64,000 nt of DNA from Rhodanobacteraceae bacterium (GCA_016708465.1 JADJFT010000004.1:248001-312000); one strand, 5' to 3'; numbered from the stretch's first letter, positions 54,449 through 63,746 are shown. Notes: generated by a model not told the origin, from the letters alone. Numbers and translations are program-made.

Positions 54449-55638
54449 ATGGCAAAGGGTAAATTCGAACGCACCAAGCCGCACGTAAACGTGGGGACGA
54501 TTGGCCACGTGGATCACGGCAAGACGACGCTGACGGCGGCTCTGACGAAGATTGGCGCGGAGCGTTTTGGTGGTGAGTTCAAGGCATACGATCAGATCGA
54601 TGCGGCGCCGGAAGAGAAGGCACGCGGCATCACGATCTCGACGGCGCACGTGGAATATGAATCGGCGAATCGCCACTACGCGCACGTTGACTGCCCGGGC
54701 CACGCGGACTATGTGAAGAACATGATCACGGGTGCGGCGCAGATGGATGGCGCGATACTGGTGTGCTCGGCAGCGGACGGTCCGATGCCGCAGACACGCG
54801 AGCACATTCTGCTTGCGCGTCAGGTCGGTGTGCCGTACATCGTGGTCTTCCTGAACAAGGCGGACATGGTGGATGACGCCGAGTTGCTGGAACTGGTCGA
54901 GATGGAAGTCCGCGACCTGCTGAGCAAGTACAACTTCCCGGGCGAGGACACGCCGATCATCTGGGTTCGGCACGACTGGCGCTGGAAGGTGATCAGTCAC
55001 CGATCGGCGTACCGGCGATCCTGAAGCTCGTCGAAGCGCTGGACACCTACATCCCGCAGCCGGAGCGCGACATCGACAAGCCGTTCCTGATGCCGGTCGA
55101 AGACGTGTTCTCGATCTCGGGTCGCGGCACGGTGGTGACCGGTCGAATCGAGCGCGGCATCGTGAAGGTGGGCGAAGAAATCGAGATCGTCGGCATCCGT
55201 CCGACGACGAAGACGACGGTGACGGGCGTCGAGATGTTCCGCAAGCTGCTGGATCAGGGTCAGGCGGGCGACAACGCCGGTCTGCTGCTGCGCGGCACGA
55301 AGCGTGAAGACATCGAGCGCGGTCAGGTCATCTGCAAGCCGGGCACGATCACGCCGCACACGAAGTTCGAAGCCGAGGTGTACGTGTTGTCGAAGGAAGA
55401 GGGCGGCCGTCATACGCCGTTCTTCCGCGGCTACCGTCCGCAGTTTTACTTCCGCACGACGGACGTGACGGGGGCCTGCGAGATGCCGGAAGGTGTCGAG
55501 ATGGTGATGCCGGGTGACAACACCAAGATGGTGGTGACGCTGATTCACCCGATCGCGATGGAAGAAGGGCTGCGTTTTGCGATCCGCGAAGGTGGCCGCA
55601 CCGTCGGCGCCGGCGTCGTCGCCAAGGTCCTCGTTTAA
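54449..55638 (+). CDS. tuf: Elongation factor Tu, second copy, with a frameshift
   Basis: A second EF-Tu of 396 residues after repair, exactly the length of the first copy at 37863. One base is missing at about 54961-54962: the first copy reads ATT-TCG-GGT-TCG where this one reads ATC-TGG-GTT-CGG. Restoring a C gives IISGSARLALEG. About eleven residues differ between copies, mostly before residue 190. It is the last gene of the str operon and is followed by the S10 operon. Confidence 0.95.
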
Positions 55639-55709
55639 ACATCGATTGAAATTCACGAGCATCGTGGGGTGTGCGCGCCCCTCGATCCGTCAACAAGAAG
55701 GACACGGCA

Positions 55710-56021
55710 ATGGCAGACCAGAAAATCCGAATTCGTCTCAAGGCTTTCGATCATCGCTTGATCGACAAGTCCGCGAGCGAAATCGTCGAAACCGCGAAGC
55801 GTACCGGCGCGCAAGTGCACGGTCCGATTCCGCTTCCGACGAAGATTGAGCGTTACACCGTGCTGGTCTCGCCGCACGTGGACAAGGACGCGCGTGACCA
55901 GTACGAGACTCGTACCCACAAACGCGTTCTGGATATTGTCGATCCCAACGACAAGACCGTAGATGCGCTGATGAAGCTTGACCTCGCCGCTGGCGTGGAT
56001 GTCCAGATCAAGTTGTATTAA
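55710..56021 (+). CDS. rpsJ: 30S ribosomal protein S10 (NusE)
   Basis: A 103-residue head protein that also acts as NusE in antitermination. It starts MADQKIRIRLKAFDHRLIDK and has RTHKRVLDIVDPNDKTVDAL. First gene of the S10 operon; the upstream spacer of 71 bases holds no obvious promoter, so it may read through from the str operon. Confidence 0.97.
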   Translation: MADQKIRIRLKAFDHRLIDKSASEIVETAKRTGAQVHGPIPLPTKIERYTVLVSPHVDKDARDQYETRTHKRVLDIVDPNDKTVDALMKLDLAAGVDVQIKLY

Positions 56022-56044
56022 AGCGCCGCAATTAGGACAGGAAC

Positions 56045-56692
56045 ATGAGTATCGGTTTGGTAGGCCGCAAATGCGGCATGACACGAGTCTTCACAGAAGA
56101 TGGGGTGTCGGTACCGGTGACGCTGATCGAAGCATCGCCGAACCGCATCACGCAAGTGAAGACAAAAGAAACGGATGGCTATTCGGCGATCCAGGTGACG
56201 GCTGGCAAGAAGCGCGCTGCGCTTGTGACCAAACCGTTGGCTGGCCATTACGCCAAGGCCAAGGTCGAGGCCGGTCGCGGTCTCTGGGAATTCCGTGTGG
56301 ATGATGCGCAGATCGGCAATTTTGCCGTTGGCGCTGAACTCAAGGCGGACGAACTGTTCAAGGTGGGCCAGGCGGTGGATGTCGCCGGCGTAACCAAGGG
56401 CAAGGGCTTCCAGGGCACGATCAAACGCCATAACTTCTCCATGGGCGACGCGACACACGGAAACTCGTTGTCGCATCGTTCACCGGGTTCTATCGGCCAG
56501 CGGCAGACGCCGGGTCGCGTGTTCCCAGGCAAGAAGATGTCCGGCCACATGGGTGCGATCAACCAGACTTCGATGAACCTCGAAGTGGTCCGCATCGACG
56601 CGGAGCGCGGTCTGATCGCGATCCGCGGTGCGGTGCCGGGTGCTCCTGGCGGCGACGTGATCGTGCGTCCCGCGGCCAAAGCCGCGAAGTAA
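56045..56692 (+). CDS. rplC: 50S ribosomal protein L3
   Basis: A 215-residue early assembly protein near the peptidyl-transferase centre. It begins SIGLVGRKCGMTRVFTEDG and has the GNSLSHRSPGSIGQRQTPGR and VFPGKKMSGHMGA segments, including the glutamine that is a known methylation site in relatives. Frame intact. Confidence 0.97.
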   Translation: MSIGLVGRKCGMTRVFTEDGVSVPVTLIEASPNRITQVKTKETDGYSAIQVTAGKKRAALVTKPLAGHYAKAKVEAGRGLWEFRVDDAQIGNFAVGAELKADELFKVGQAVDVAGVTKGKGFQGTIKRHNFSMGDATHGNSLSHRSPGSIGQRQTPGRVFPGKKMSGHMGAINQTSMNLEVVRIDAERGLIAIRGAVPGAPGGDVIVRPAAKAAK

Positions 56693-56703
56693 GGAGCCCA
56701 GTC

Positions 56704-57307
56704 ATGGAACTGAACATCATTGATAGCAAGAATCCGCTGAACGTCTCCGATGACGTGTTCGGCCGCGAGTACAAGGAAGACCTGATTCATCAGGTCGTCA
56801 ATGCATTCCGCGCCGCCGGCCGTTCCGGCACCAAGGCGCAGAAGTCGCGGTCCGATATGTCGGGCACGACCAAGAAGTTCAAGAAGCAGAAGGGTGGTGG
56901 TGCGCGTCATGGCGACTATCGCGCTCCGATCTTTGTCGGCGGTGGCCGAGCCTTTGCAGCGCGTCCGCGTAGCTTCGAGCAGAAGATCAACCGCAAGATG
57001 TATCGCGGTGCGATCGCTTCGATCTTGTCGGAACTGGCGCGCACAGGGTCGCCTCAAGGTCGTCGAGAGCTTCGATATCGACGCGCCGAAGACCAAGCAA
57101 CTGTATGCCAAGATCGAGTCGCTCGGCGGTGGCAAGACGCTAATCGTTACTGAGGCCGGTAGCCAGAACCTGTTCCTCGCCGCACAGAACCTGCCGTACG
57201 TTGGCGTGGTCGATGTTGCCGGCTTGAATCCAGTGGATTTGGTGTACGCCGACAACGTCGTGATGACCGTCGAGACGGTCAAGAAGGTTGAGGAGTGGCT
57301 GGCATGA
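56704..57307 (+). CDS. rplD: 50S ribosomal protein L4, with a frameshift
   Basis: About 200 residues after repair. L4 lines the exit tunnel and in E. coli represses the S10 operon. The N-terminal part carries RSGTKAQKSRSDMSGTTKKF and the tunnel loop; the C-terminal part (RLKVVESFDIDAPKTKQLYA ... NVVMTVETVKKVEEWL) is one frame over. One base too many lies at about 57039-57044; removing it joins SELARQGRLKVVESF. Its stop overlaps the rplW start. Confidence 0.93.
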
Positions 57308-57600
57308 GCAACGAACGTCTGTTGCAGGTGCTGCGCGCGCCGCTCGTTTCCGAGAAGAGCGCCCGCATCCAGGAAAGCGCCAATCAGTACGTCTTCGAAG
57401 TTGCGTCAACCGCAACCAAGGCCGACGTCAAGATGGCAGTTGAAGAATTGTTCAAGGTCAATGTCAAGGCGGTCAACGTCTTGAACGTCAAGGGCAAGAC
57501 CAAGGCGTTCAAGGGTCGACTCGGTGGTCGCGGTGGTTTCCGCAAGGCGTACGTCAGCCTTGCCGAAGGCCAAACGATCGACATCGTGGCCAAGGCCTGA
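57304..57600 (+). CDS. rplW: 50S ribosomal protein L23
   Basis: A 98-residue protein at the tunnel exit that docks trigger factor and SRP. It starts MSNERLLQVLRAPLVSEKSA and has FKVNVKAVNVLNVKGKTK. The ATG overlaps the repaired rplD stop (ATGA); an in-frame ATG three codons upstream would begin inside rplD and is less likely. Confidence 0.95.
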   Translation: MSNERLLQVLRAPLVSEKSARIQESANQYVFEVASTATKADVKMAVEELFKVNVKAVNVLNVKGKTKAFKGRLGGRGGFRKAYVSLAEGQTIDIVAKA

Positions 57601-57611
57601 GGTAAGCGAAC

Positions 57612-58437
57612 ATGGCACTGATTACATCTGCCGACCTCGCCGGGCCGCCGCCAGATGGTGCGCGTGTCGACGCCGGGACTGCACAAGGGTGGCCCGCTGG
57701 CTTCCCTGACCGAGTCGCAAAGCAATTCCGGTGGTCGCAATAACCACGGCCGCATCACCACCCGTCACGTGGGCGGTGGTCACAAGCAGCACTACCGCAT
57801 CATCGACTTCAAGCGCGACAAGGAAGGCATTCCGGCGCGCGTCGAACGCATCGAATACGATCCGAACCGCACCGCACACATCGCGCTGGTCTGCTACGCC
57901 GACGGCGAACGCCGCTACATCATCTCGCCGAAGGGCTTGAAGGTGGGTGACCAGTTGGTGGCCGGCAAGGATGCTCCGATCAAGGTCGGCAACTCGCTGC
58001 CGCTGATCAACATCCCGGTTGGTACCACGGTGCATTGCATCGAGATGCGCCCGGGCAAGGGTGCCCAGCTGGCTCGATCGGCCGGTGCGGGTGCCCAGTT
58101 GATCGCCCGCGACCAGGGTTACGCAACCTTGCGTCTTCGCTCCGGCGAAATGCGTAAAGTGCCATCGGACTGCCACGCAACCATCGGTGAAGTCGGTAAC
58201 GATGAACACAATCTGCGCAAGATCGGCAAGGCCGGTGCGCAGCGCTGGCGCGGTATTCGCCCGACTGTTCGCGGAGCAGCGATGAACCCGGTCGACCATC
58301 CACATGGTGGTGGTGAGGCACGCGCTGGTCAGGGTAACCCGCATCCGGTGAGCCCGTGGGGCATGCCGACCAAGGGTTACAAGACCCGTAAGAACAAGCG
58401 CACGCAGCGCTTCATTGTCCGCGATCGCAGGGGTTAA
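57612..58437 (+). CDS. rplB: 50S ribosomal protein L2, with a frame break near the start
   Basis: L2 supports peptidyl transfer and subunit joining. The ATG at 57612 gives MALITS, but the frame then shifts at about 57628-57631. Restoring two bases gives SRPTSPGRRQMVRVSTPGLH and a 275-residue protein, the length usual in Xanthomonadales; removing one base would give 274. The rest is intact, with the GTTVHCIEMRPGKGAQLARS region and the conserved histidine in NPVDHPHGGGEAR. Starting at the later ATG (57654) would drop the conserved N-terminus. Confidence 0.92.
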
Positions 58438-58443
58438 TCGACC

Positions 58444-58719
58444 ATGCCACGTTCACTTAAGAAGGGTCCCTTCGTGGACCTGCACCTGGCGAAGAAGGTT
58501 GACACCGCTGTCGCCACCAGCAGCAAGCGTCCGATCAAAACTTGGTCGCGTCGCTCGATGATTTTGCCGGACATGGTCGGCCTGACGATTGCCGTGCACA
58601 ACGGCAAGGCGCACGTGCCGGTGTTGGTCAACGAGAACATGGTCGGGCACAAGCTCGGCGAGTTCGCCGTAACCCGCACCTTCAAAGGCCACGGCGGCGA
58701 CAAGAAGTCGGGACGATAA
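58444..58719 (+). CDS. rpsS: 30S ribosomal protein S19
   Basis: A 91-residue head protein that contacts the A- and P-site region and S13. MPRSLKKGPFVDLHLAKKV, TWSRRSMILPDMVGLTIAVH and KLGEFAVTRTFKGHGGDKK are conserved. Six bases separate it from rplB. Confidence 0.97.
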   Translation: MPRSLKKGPFVDLHLAKKVDTAVATSSKRPIKTWSRRSMILPDMVGLTIAVHNGKAHVPVLVNENMVGHKLGEFAVTRTFKGHGGDKKSGR

Positions 58720-58731
58720 GGAGCGATGACT

Positions 58732-59067
58732 ATGGAAGCCAAAGCCATTCACCGTACCGCACGCATTTCGCCGCAAAAGGCGCGCTTGGTCGCTGACCAA
58801 GTACGTGGTTTGCCGGTCGGTCGCGCCACCAACATCTTGACGTTCAGCACCAAAAAGGCTGCTCAGATCGTCAAGAAGGTGCTGCAGTCGGCCATCGCGA
58901 ATGCAGAAAACAACCAGGGTGCAGACATCGACGAATTGAAGGTCACTCAGATCTTCGTCGACGAAGGCCCGACCATGAAGCGCATGCATGCCCGAGCAAA
59001 GGGCCGCGGTACGCGCATTATCAAACGCACGAGCCACATTACTGTGGTCGTGGGTTCCGGCAAGTAA
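58732..59067 (+). CDS. rplV: 50S ribosomal protein L22
   Basis: A 111-residue protein whose long loop lines the exit tunnel and whose alleles affect macrolide response. ARISPQKARLVADQVRGLPV, the ITNAENN-like NAENNQGADID and GPTMKRMHARAKGRGTRI are conserved. I placed the start at the second ATG (58732), because its spacing to the AAGGAG site is eight bases, against two for the ATG at 58726. Confidence 0.95.
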   Translation: MEAKAIHRTARISPQKARLVADQVRGLPVGRATNILTFSTKKAAQIVKKVLQSAIANAENNQGADIDELKVTQIFVDEGPTMKRMHARAKGRGTRIIKRTSHITVVVGSGK

Positions 59068-59079
59068 GCGAGGACGACG

Positions 59080-59742
59080 ATGGGTCACAAAGTTCATCCC
59101 ACCGGCATCCGCCTTGGTATTTCCAAGGACTGGAATTCGACCTGGTATTCGGGCAAGAAAGATTTCGCCGCCTACCTTGCTGCCGACCTAAAAGTACGTG
59201 AGATGTTGCGTACGCGCCTGGCTTCGGCCGGAATCTCGCGTATTCAGATCGAGCGCCCCGCCAAGACTGCGCGCGTCACCATTCACACGGCACGTCCGGG
59301 TGTGGTGATCGGCAAGAAGGGTGAGGATATCGAGAAGCTGCGCAAGGACGTCTCCGACATGATGGGCGTTCCGACGCACATCAACGTCACCGAAGTTCGC
59401 AAGCCGGAACTCGACGCCCAACTCGTGGCTGAGTCGATTGCCCAGCAGCTTGAGCGCCGCATCATGTTCCGCCGGGCGATGAAGCGCTCGGTCGGCAATG
59501 CGATGCGCCTCGGTGCCCTCGGCATCAAGGTCAACGTTGCCGGCCGCTTAAACGGTGCGGAAATCGCGCGTACCGAGTGGTATCGCGAAGGCCGCGTGCC
59601 GCTGCATACGCTGCGCGCCGATATCGACTACGGATTTGCCCAAGCCAAAACCACCTACGGCATCATCGGTATCAAAACCTGGATCTACAAGGGTGACGTT
59701 TTCGATCTCGCTGCGGCTACGGCTGAAGCGGCCAATGAATGA
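59080..59742 (+). CDS. rpsC: 30S ribosomal protein S3, probably cut short by a frameshift
   Basis: A 220-residue mRNA-entry protein. It has the KH domain (ARPGVVIGKKGEDIEKLRKD) and the C-terminal FRRAMKRSVGNAMRLGALG and EIARTEWYREGRVPLHTLRA segments. It ends early at ATAEAANE. A basic tail in the next frame (59735-59833) suggests a one-base break at about 59731-59739 and a true length of about 250 residues. The core is secure. Confidence 0.93.
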   Translation: MGHKVHPTGIRLGISKDWNSTWYSGKKDFAAYLAADLKVREMLRTRLASAGISRIQIERPAKTARVTIHTARPGVVIGKKGEDIEKLRKDVSDMMGVPTHINVTEVRKPELDAQLVAESIAQQLERRIMFRRAMKRSVGNAMRLGALGIKVNVAGRLNGAEIARTEWYREGRVPLHTLRADIDYGFAQAKTTYGIIGIKTWIYKGDVFDLAAATAEAANE

Positions 59743-59833
59743 CAAGAACGAGCGTTCGGATCGTCCGAGCCGTGAGCGTGGTGATCGTCAGGATCGCGGC
59801 GACCGTGGCGACCGCTCGGGCCGGGGAGCTTAA
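59735..59833 (+). other. Probable displaced C-terminal tail of S3
   Basis: Thirty-two codons starting MNDKNERSDRPSRERGDRQD and continuing with D-R-G-D repeats lie one frame over from rpsC and fill the whole spacer to rplP. The sequence is rich in arginine and aspartate, as expected for a ribosomal tail. Removing one base from GCGGCC or GAAT at the rpsC end would join it to S3. It could instead be a tiny separate gene, but it has no ribosome site of its own. Confidence 0.55.
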
Positions 59834-59835
59834 TC

Positions 59836-60249
59836 ATGTTGCAACCATCCCGAACCAAGTACCGCAAGGTATTCAAGGGCCGCAATCGTGGCCTGTCGCA
59901 CAACGGTGCAAATGTCAGTTTCGGTGAATACGGTCTGAAGGCGACGACGCACGGTCTTCTGACCGCTCGCCAAATCGAGGCTGGTCGTCGTACAATCTCC
60001 CGCTTCGTCAAGCGTGGCGGAAAGCTTTGGATCCGAATCTTCCCGGACAAGCCGATCTCGCGCAAGCCGATTGAAGTCCGCATGGGCAGCGGCAAGGGGA
60101 GCGTGGAATTCTGGGTCGCAGTGATCGCGCCCGGCCGCGTCCTCTACGAGATGGAAGGTGTACCCGAAGCCACGGCGCGTGAAGCGTTCCGTCTGGCCGC
60201 GGCCAAGCTTTCCGTTCAGACCACCTTCGTGACGCGTACGGTGCGCTAA
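59836..60249 (+). CDS. rplP: 50S ribosomal protein L16
   Basis: A 137-residue protein at the A-site tRNA channel. MLQPSRTKYRKVFKGRNRGL, LTARQIEAGRRTISRFVKRG and KGSVEFWVAVIAPGRVLYE are conserved. Its arginine near residue 81 is hydroxylated in E. coli. The stop overlaps the rpmC start (TAATG). Confidence 0.97.
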   Translation: MLQPSRTKYRKVFKGRNRGLSHNGANVSFGEYGLKATTHGLLTARQIEAGRRTISRFVKRGGKLWIRIFPDKPISRKPIEVRMGSGKGSVEFWVAVIAPGRVLYEMEGVPEATAREAFRLAAAKLSVQTTFVTRTVR

Positions 60250-60434
60250 TGGATATCAAGAAGCTTCGCGATAAATCAGTAGTCGACTTGGAAAAACACG
60301 TCGTCGATCTGCGCAAGGAACAGTTCAATCTGCGCATGCAGCGCGGTACCGGTCAGCTCGCGCACCCGCACGAGATCAAGCGCGTGCGTCGTGAGATCGC
60401 CCGCACCAAGACCGTGCTCGGCGAGAAGAAGTGA
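60249..60434 (+). CDS. rpmC: 50S ribosomal protein L29
   Basis: A 61-residue helical hairpin protein near the tunnel exit. It starts MDIKKLRDKSVVDLEKHVVD and has LRKEQFNLRMQRGTGQL. It overlaps rplP by one base, so translation is probably coupled. Confidence 0.95.
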   Translation: MDIKKLRDKSVVDLEKHVVDLRKEQFNLRMQRGTGQLAHPHEIKRVRREIARTKTVLGEKK

Positions 60435-60444
60435 GACGATCGTC

Positions 60445-60705
60445 ATGACTGATAACAAGAAAGCGCTGCGCACGATCGAAGGTCGTGTGGTCAGCAACAA
60501 AATGCAGAAAACCGTGACGGTGGTGATTGAACGCCAGATGTCGCACTCGCTTTACGGCAAGGCCCTGCGCCGCTCGACCAAGGTCCATGCGCATGACGAA
60601 GGCGGCGAGTGCAGGGAAGGCGACGTCGTCCGCATCGCGGAATGCGCGCCGCTGTCGAAGACCAAGAACTGGCGTGTCGTGGAAGTCGTCGAGCGCGCAG
60701 GCTGA
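60445..60705 (+). CDS. rpsQ: 30S ribosomal protein S17
   Basis: An 86-residue early-assembly protein of the 30S body. It starts MTDNKKALRTIEGRVVSNKM and carries KTVTVVIERQMSHSLYGKAL and the PLSKTKNWRVVEV tail. Last gene of the S10 operon. Confidence 0.95.
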   Translation: MTDNKKALRTIEGRVVSNKMQKTVTVVIERQMSHSLYGKALRRSTKVHAHDEGGECREGDVVRIAECAPLSKTKNWRVVEVVERAG

Positions 60706-60719
60706 GGAGCTAGAACACC

Positions 60720-61088
60720 ATGATTCAGATGCAATCCCATCTCGCGGCAGCCGACAACAGTGGCGCACGCGAACTGATGTGTATCAAAGTGCTTGGCGGC
60801 TCAAAGCGTCGTTATGCCGGCATTGGCGACATCATCAAGGTGTCGATCAAGGAGGCCATTCCGCGCGGCAAGGTCAAGAAGGGCGAGGTTTATGACGCGG
60901 TGGTCGTGCGTACCCGTAAGGGTGTGCGCCGTCCGGACGGCTCGCTGATCCGCTTCGATGGCAATGCTGCTGTCCTGCTCAATTCCAAGCTCGAGCCGAT
61001 CGGCACGCGCATCTTCGGACCCGTAACCCGCGAACTTCGCAGCGAACGGTTCATGAAGATCGTTTCGCTGGCGCCTGAAGTGCTCTGA
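60720..61088 (+). CDS. rplN: 50S ribosomal protein L14
   Basis: A 122-residue protein at the subunit interface, contacting L19 and the silencing factor RsfS. MIQMQSHLAAADNSGARELM, KVSIKEAIPRGKVKKGEV and TRELRSERFMKIVSLAPEVL are conserved. First gene of the spc operon; no separate promoter is evident in the 14-base spacer. Confidence 0.97.
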   Translation: MIQMQSHLAAADNSGARELMCIKVLGGSKRRYAGIGDIIKVSIKEAIPRGKVKKGEVYDAVVVRTRKGVRRPDGSLIRFDGNAAVLLNSKLEPIGTRIFGPVTRELRSERFMKIVSLAPEVL

Positions 61089-61098
61089 GGAACTCTCA

Positions 61099-61413
61099 AT
61101 GAATCGCATCAAAAAGGGTGATCAGGTTGTCGTGACCACCGGAAAAAACAAGGGTCAGAAAGGTGAAGTGTTGCGCGTTGTCGAAGACAAGGTCGTGGTG
61201 CAGAACATCAATCTGATCAAGCGCCACACGAAGCCGAATCCGCAGCTCAATCAGCCGGGCGGAATCATCGAGCGCGAAGCACCGATTCACGTCTCGAACG
61301 TGATGCTCCTGAACACCGTCTCCGGGAAGGGCGAACGCGTCGGTTTCAAGACGCTGGACGATGGCCGCAAGGTCCGCGTCTTCCGCAAGTCCGGCGAAAT
61401 GGTGGACGCATAA
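61099..61413 (+). CDS. rplX: 50S ribosomal protein L24
   Basis: A 104-residue assembly initiator with a KOW motif (KKGDQVVVTTGKNKGQKGEV). The NLIKRHTKPNPQLNQPGGII segment is typical. It lies ten bases from rplN and nine from rplE. Confidence 0.96.
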   Translation: MNRIKKGDQVVVTTGKNKGQKGEVLRVVEDKVVVQNINLIKRHTKPNPQLNQPGGIIEREAPIHVSNVMLLNTVSGKGERVGFKTLDDGRKVRVFRKSGEMVDA

Positions 61414-61422
61414 GGAATCACC

Positions 61423-61968
61423 ATGGCTATCACCCGATTTGAAAAGCATTACAAGGAAGTCGTCGTTCCGCAGCTGACCGAGAAGTTCGGCTACAAGAAC
61501 CCGATGCAAGTGCCGCGTCTGTCCAAGATCACGCTGAATATGGGCGTCGGCGAAGCCGCCGCGAACAAGAAGGTGCTGGATAACGCGCTGATGACGATGA
61601 CCAAGATCGCCGGTCAGAAGCCGGTCTCGACGAAGGCGCGCGTTTCCGTCGCGACCTTCAAGATCCGTGACGGTTGGCCGATCGGCGCCAAAGTCACGCT
61701 GCGTCGTGCCCACATGTTCGAATTCCTGGATCGCTTGATCTCGATTGCGCTGCCGCGCGTCCGTGACTTCCGCGGTATGAGCGGTCGTGCATTCGATGGC
61801 CGCGGCAACTACAACTTCGGTATCAAGGAACAGATCATCTTCCCGGAAATCGATTTCGACGCCATTGACGCGCTGCGCGGCATGGACATCGCGATTACCA
61901 CGACCGCGAAGTCCGATGCAGAAGCCAAGGCGCTGCTCGAAGGCTTCAAGTTCCCGTTCCGCAACTAA
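61423..61968 (+). CDS. rplE: 50S ribosomal protein L5
   Basis: A 181-residue 5S rRNA-binding protein of the central protuberance. VPRLSKITLNMGVGEAAANK, KARVSVATFKIRDGWPIGAK, RDFRGMSGRAFDGRGNYNFG and FPEIDFDAIDALRGMDIAI are present. In E. coli the S8 repressor acts at this gene's start. Confidence 0.97.
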   Translation: MAITRFEKHYKEVVVPQLTEKFGYKNPMQVPRLSKITLNMGVGEAAANKKVLDNALMTMTKIAGQKPVSTKARVSVATFKIRDGWPIGAKVTLRRAHMFEFLDRLISIALPRVRDFRGMSGRAFDGRGNYNFGIKEQIIFPEIDFDAIDALRGMDIAITTTAKSDAEAKALLEGFKFPFRN

Positions 61969-61986
61969 TAGACCCGAGAGACATTC

Positions 61987-62292
61987 ATGGCAAAGACCTC
62001 AATGGTCAACCGCGACATCAAGCGGGCTAAGATCGTTAAGAAGTACGCTGTAAGGCGTGCCGAACTGAAGCGTCAGTCGGTTGATCCGAAGCTCTCGTTT
62101 GAAGAGCGCATGGACGCGATCCAGAAGCTTCACAAACAACCGCGCGACGCAAGTCCGTGCCGTCAGCGCAATCGATGCGAACTGTCGGGACGTTCACGTG
62201 GCGTGTATCGAAAGTTCGGCCTCGGCCGCAACAAGCTCCGCGAAGCCACCATGCGTGGTGACGTCCCAGGCTTGCGCAAGGCCAGCTGGTAA
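61987..62292 (+). CDS. rpsN: 30S ribosomal protein S14
   Basis: A 101-residue long-form, zinc-free S14, since the short form's Cys-x-x-Cys pairs are absent. It begins MAKTSMVNRDIKRAKIVKKY and ends in REATMRGDVPGLRKASW. The central region reads QKLHKQPRDASPCRQRNRCE in frame. An extra cysteine appears where relatives usually have serine or valine. Confidence 0.95.
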   Translation: MAKTSMVNRDIKRAKIVKKYAVRRAELKRQSVDPKLSFEERMDAIQKLHKQPRDASPCRQRNRCELSGRSRGVYRKFGLGRNKLREATMRGDVPGLRKASW

Positions 62293-62346
62293 GTTCCTTC
62301 CACAATCGGTACCGGATATCGGTGCTATCTCACGGAGTTTCATCCC

Positions 62347-62745
62347 ATGAGCATGACTGATCCTATCGCCGACATGTTCACCCGCATCCGTAACGGTCTC
62401 GCGATCGGTAAGGTGTCGGTGAAGATGCCGGCTTCAAAGGTCAAGTTGGCAATCGCCAAAGTCCTCAAAGAAGAGGGCTACATCAACGAAGTCGCCGTGC
62501 GCGATCTCGAAGGTGGCAAGAAAGAGCTCGACATCGCGCTTCGCTATTACCTTGGCAAGCCTGCCATCGAGCGCATTCAACGCGTCAGCAAGCCTGGCCT
62601 GCGCCAGTATCGCGGTAAGGGCGAACTGCCACGGGCCCTCAACGGCCTGGGCGTGTCCATCGTTTCCACGTCGTCCGGCATCATGACCGCCGCGCAGGCT
62701 CGCGCTAAGGGCCTGGGCGGCGAAGTGATCTGTCTCGTGGCCTAA
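62347..62745 (+). CDS. rpsH: 30S ribosomal protein S8
   Basis: A 132-residue central-domain protein and, in E. coli, translational repressor of the spc operon. TDPIADMFTRIRNGLAIGKV, RVSKPGLRQYRGKGELPRAL and GLGVSIVSTSSGIMTAAQAR are conserved. A 54-base spacer precedes it and contains a loose repeat of ATCGGTACCGGATATCGGT without a clear role. Confidence 0.97.
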   Translation: MSMTDPIADMFTRIRNGLAIGKVSVKMPASKVKLAIAKVLKEEGYINEVAVRDLEGGKKELDIALRYYLGKPAIERIQRVSKPGLRQYRGKGELPRALNGLGVSIVSTSSGIMTAAQARAKGLGGEVICLVA

Positions 62746-62757
62746 GGAGAGAACCCC

Positions 62758-63282
62758 ATGTCACGAGTTGCCAAGAAGCCGATCACCCTCACCAAGGGTG
62801 TCGAATGCACCGTTTCCGGTGATGTCGTTACCGTCAAAGGCCCTAAGGGCACGCTGACCACTGCACGCCCAGCCAACGTTGATCTCAAGATCGACAACGG
62901 CATCGTTACTCTGGGCGCGACTGATGATCATATGGCGATGGCCGGCACCCTGCGCGCGTTGCTGAACAATATGGTGACCGGTGTTGCCAGTGGTTTCGAG
63001 CGCAAGCTTGAACTGGTCGGCGTCGGTTACCGCGCTGCGATGCAGGGCAAGGACTTGAACCTGTCGCTCGGGTTCTCGCATCCGGTGGTGTTCACCGCGC
63101 CGGCAGGTATCACGATTGAGACGCCGACCCAGACGGAAATCATCATCAAGGGTGCGGATAAGCAGGTCGTGGGACAAGCTGCAGCGAAGATCCGCGCATT
63201 CCGTCCGCCAGAACCCTACAAGGGCAAGGGTGTGCGTTATTCCGGCGAGAAGATCACGCTGAAAGAAGCGAAGAAAGCGTAA
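62758..63282 (+). CDS. rplF: 50S ribosomal protein L6
   Basis: A 174-residue protein near the sarcin-ricin loop. MSRVAKKPITLTKGVECTVS, the VGVGYRAAMQGKDLNLSLGF segment and RAFRPPEPYKGKGVRYSGEK are conserved. Frame intact. Confidence 0.97.
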   Translation: MSRVAKKPITLTKGVECTVSGDVVTVKGPKGTLTTARPANVDLKIDNGIVTLGATDDHMAMAGTLRALLNNMVTGVASGFERKLELVGVGYRAAMQGKDLNLSLGFSHPVVFTAPAGITIETPTQTEIIIKGADKQVVGQAAAKIRAFRPPEPYKGKGVRYSGEKITLKEAKKA

Positions 63283-63308
63283 TCGCGGGCTGACTGAGGA
63301 TACTGACC

Positions 63309-63660
63309 ATGGACAAGAATATTTCCCGTCTGCGCCGCGCCAAAAAGACGCGCGCACACATTCGCACTCTCGGCGTCGCACGTTTGTCTGTGCATCGCTC
63401 CAGCCAGCACCTTTATGCCCAGGTCTTTACGGCCGACGGCAAGGTGGTTGCGGTGGCGAATACACTGCAGGACGACGTGATTGCCGGGTCTCAAGGGCAC
63501 AAAGAACAAGGCTGCTGCCGCAGCGGTCGGCAAGGCCATCGCCGAACGTGCGAAGGCAGCCGGTATCGAATCGGTCGCCTTCGACCGTTCGGGCTTCCTC
63601 TATCACGGTCGCATCGCAGCGCTCGCGGATGCCGCTCGCGAGGGCGGTCTGAAGTTTTAA
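63309..63660 (+). CDS. rplR: 50S ribosomal protein L18, with a frameshift
   Basis: A 116-residue 5S rRNA-binding protein after repair. The N-terminus (MDKNISRLRRAKKTRAHIRT) and the middle (RLSVHRSSQHLYAQVF) are in one frame; the remainder (KGTKNKAAAAAVGKAIAERA ... FDRSGFLYHGRIAALADA) is in another. One extra G in the run 63486-63488 explains it. The true stop is at 63660, not the later one reached without repair. Confidence 0.94.
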
Positions 63661-63746
63661 GCACCACGTACCAACCACAACTCCAAGCGGGTACAACCGC
63701 AAAATCATGCCGCTGCGCCTCGTGCGCGGCGAGCCACAGGTGAAAT

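Noticed and set aside
63309..63743. A 144-residue version of L18
   Set aside because: Its C-terminal half is out of frame; the family-like sequence continues in the other frame and stops at 63660.
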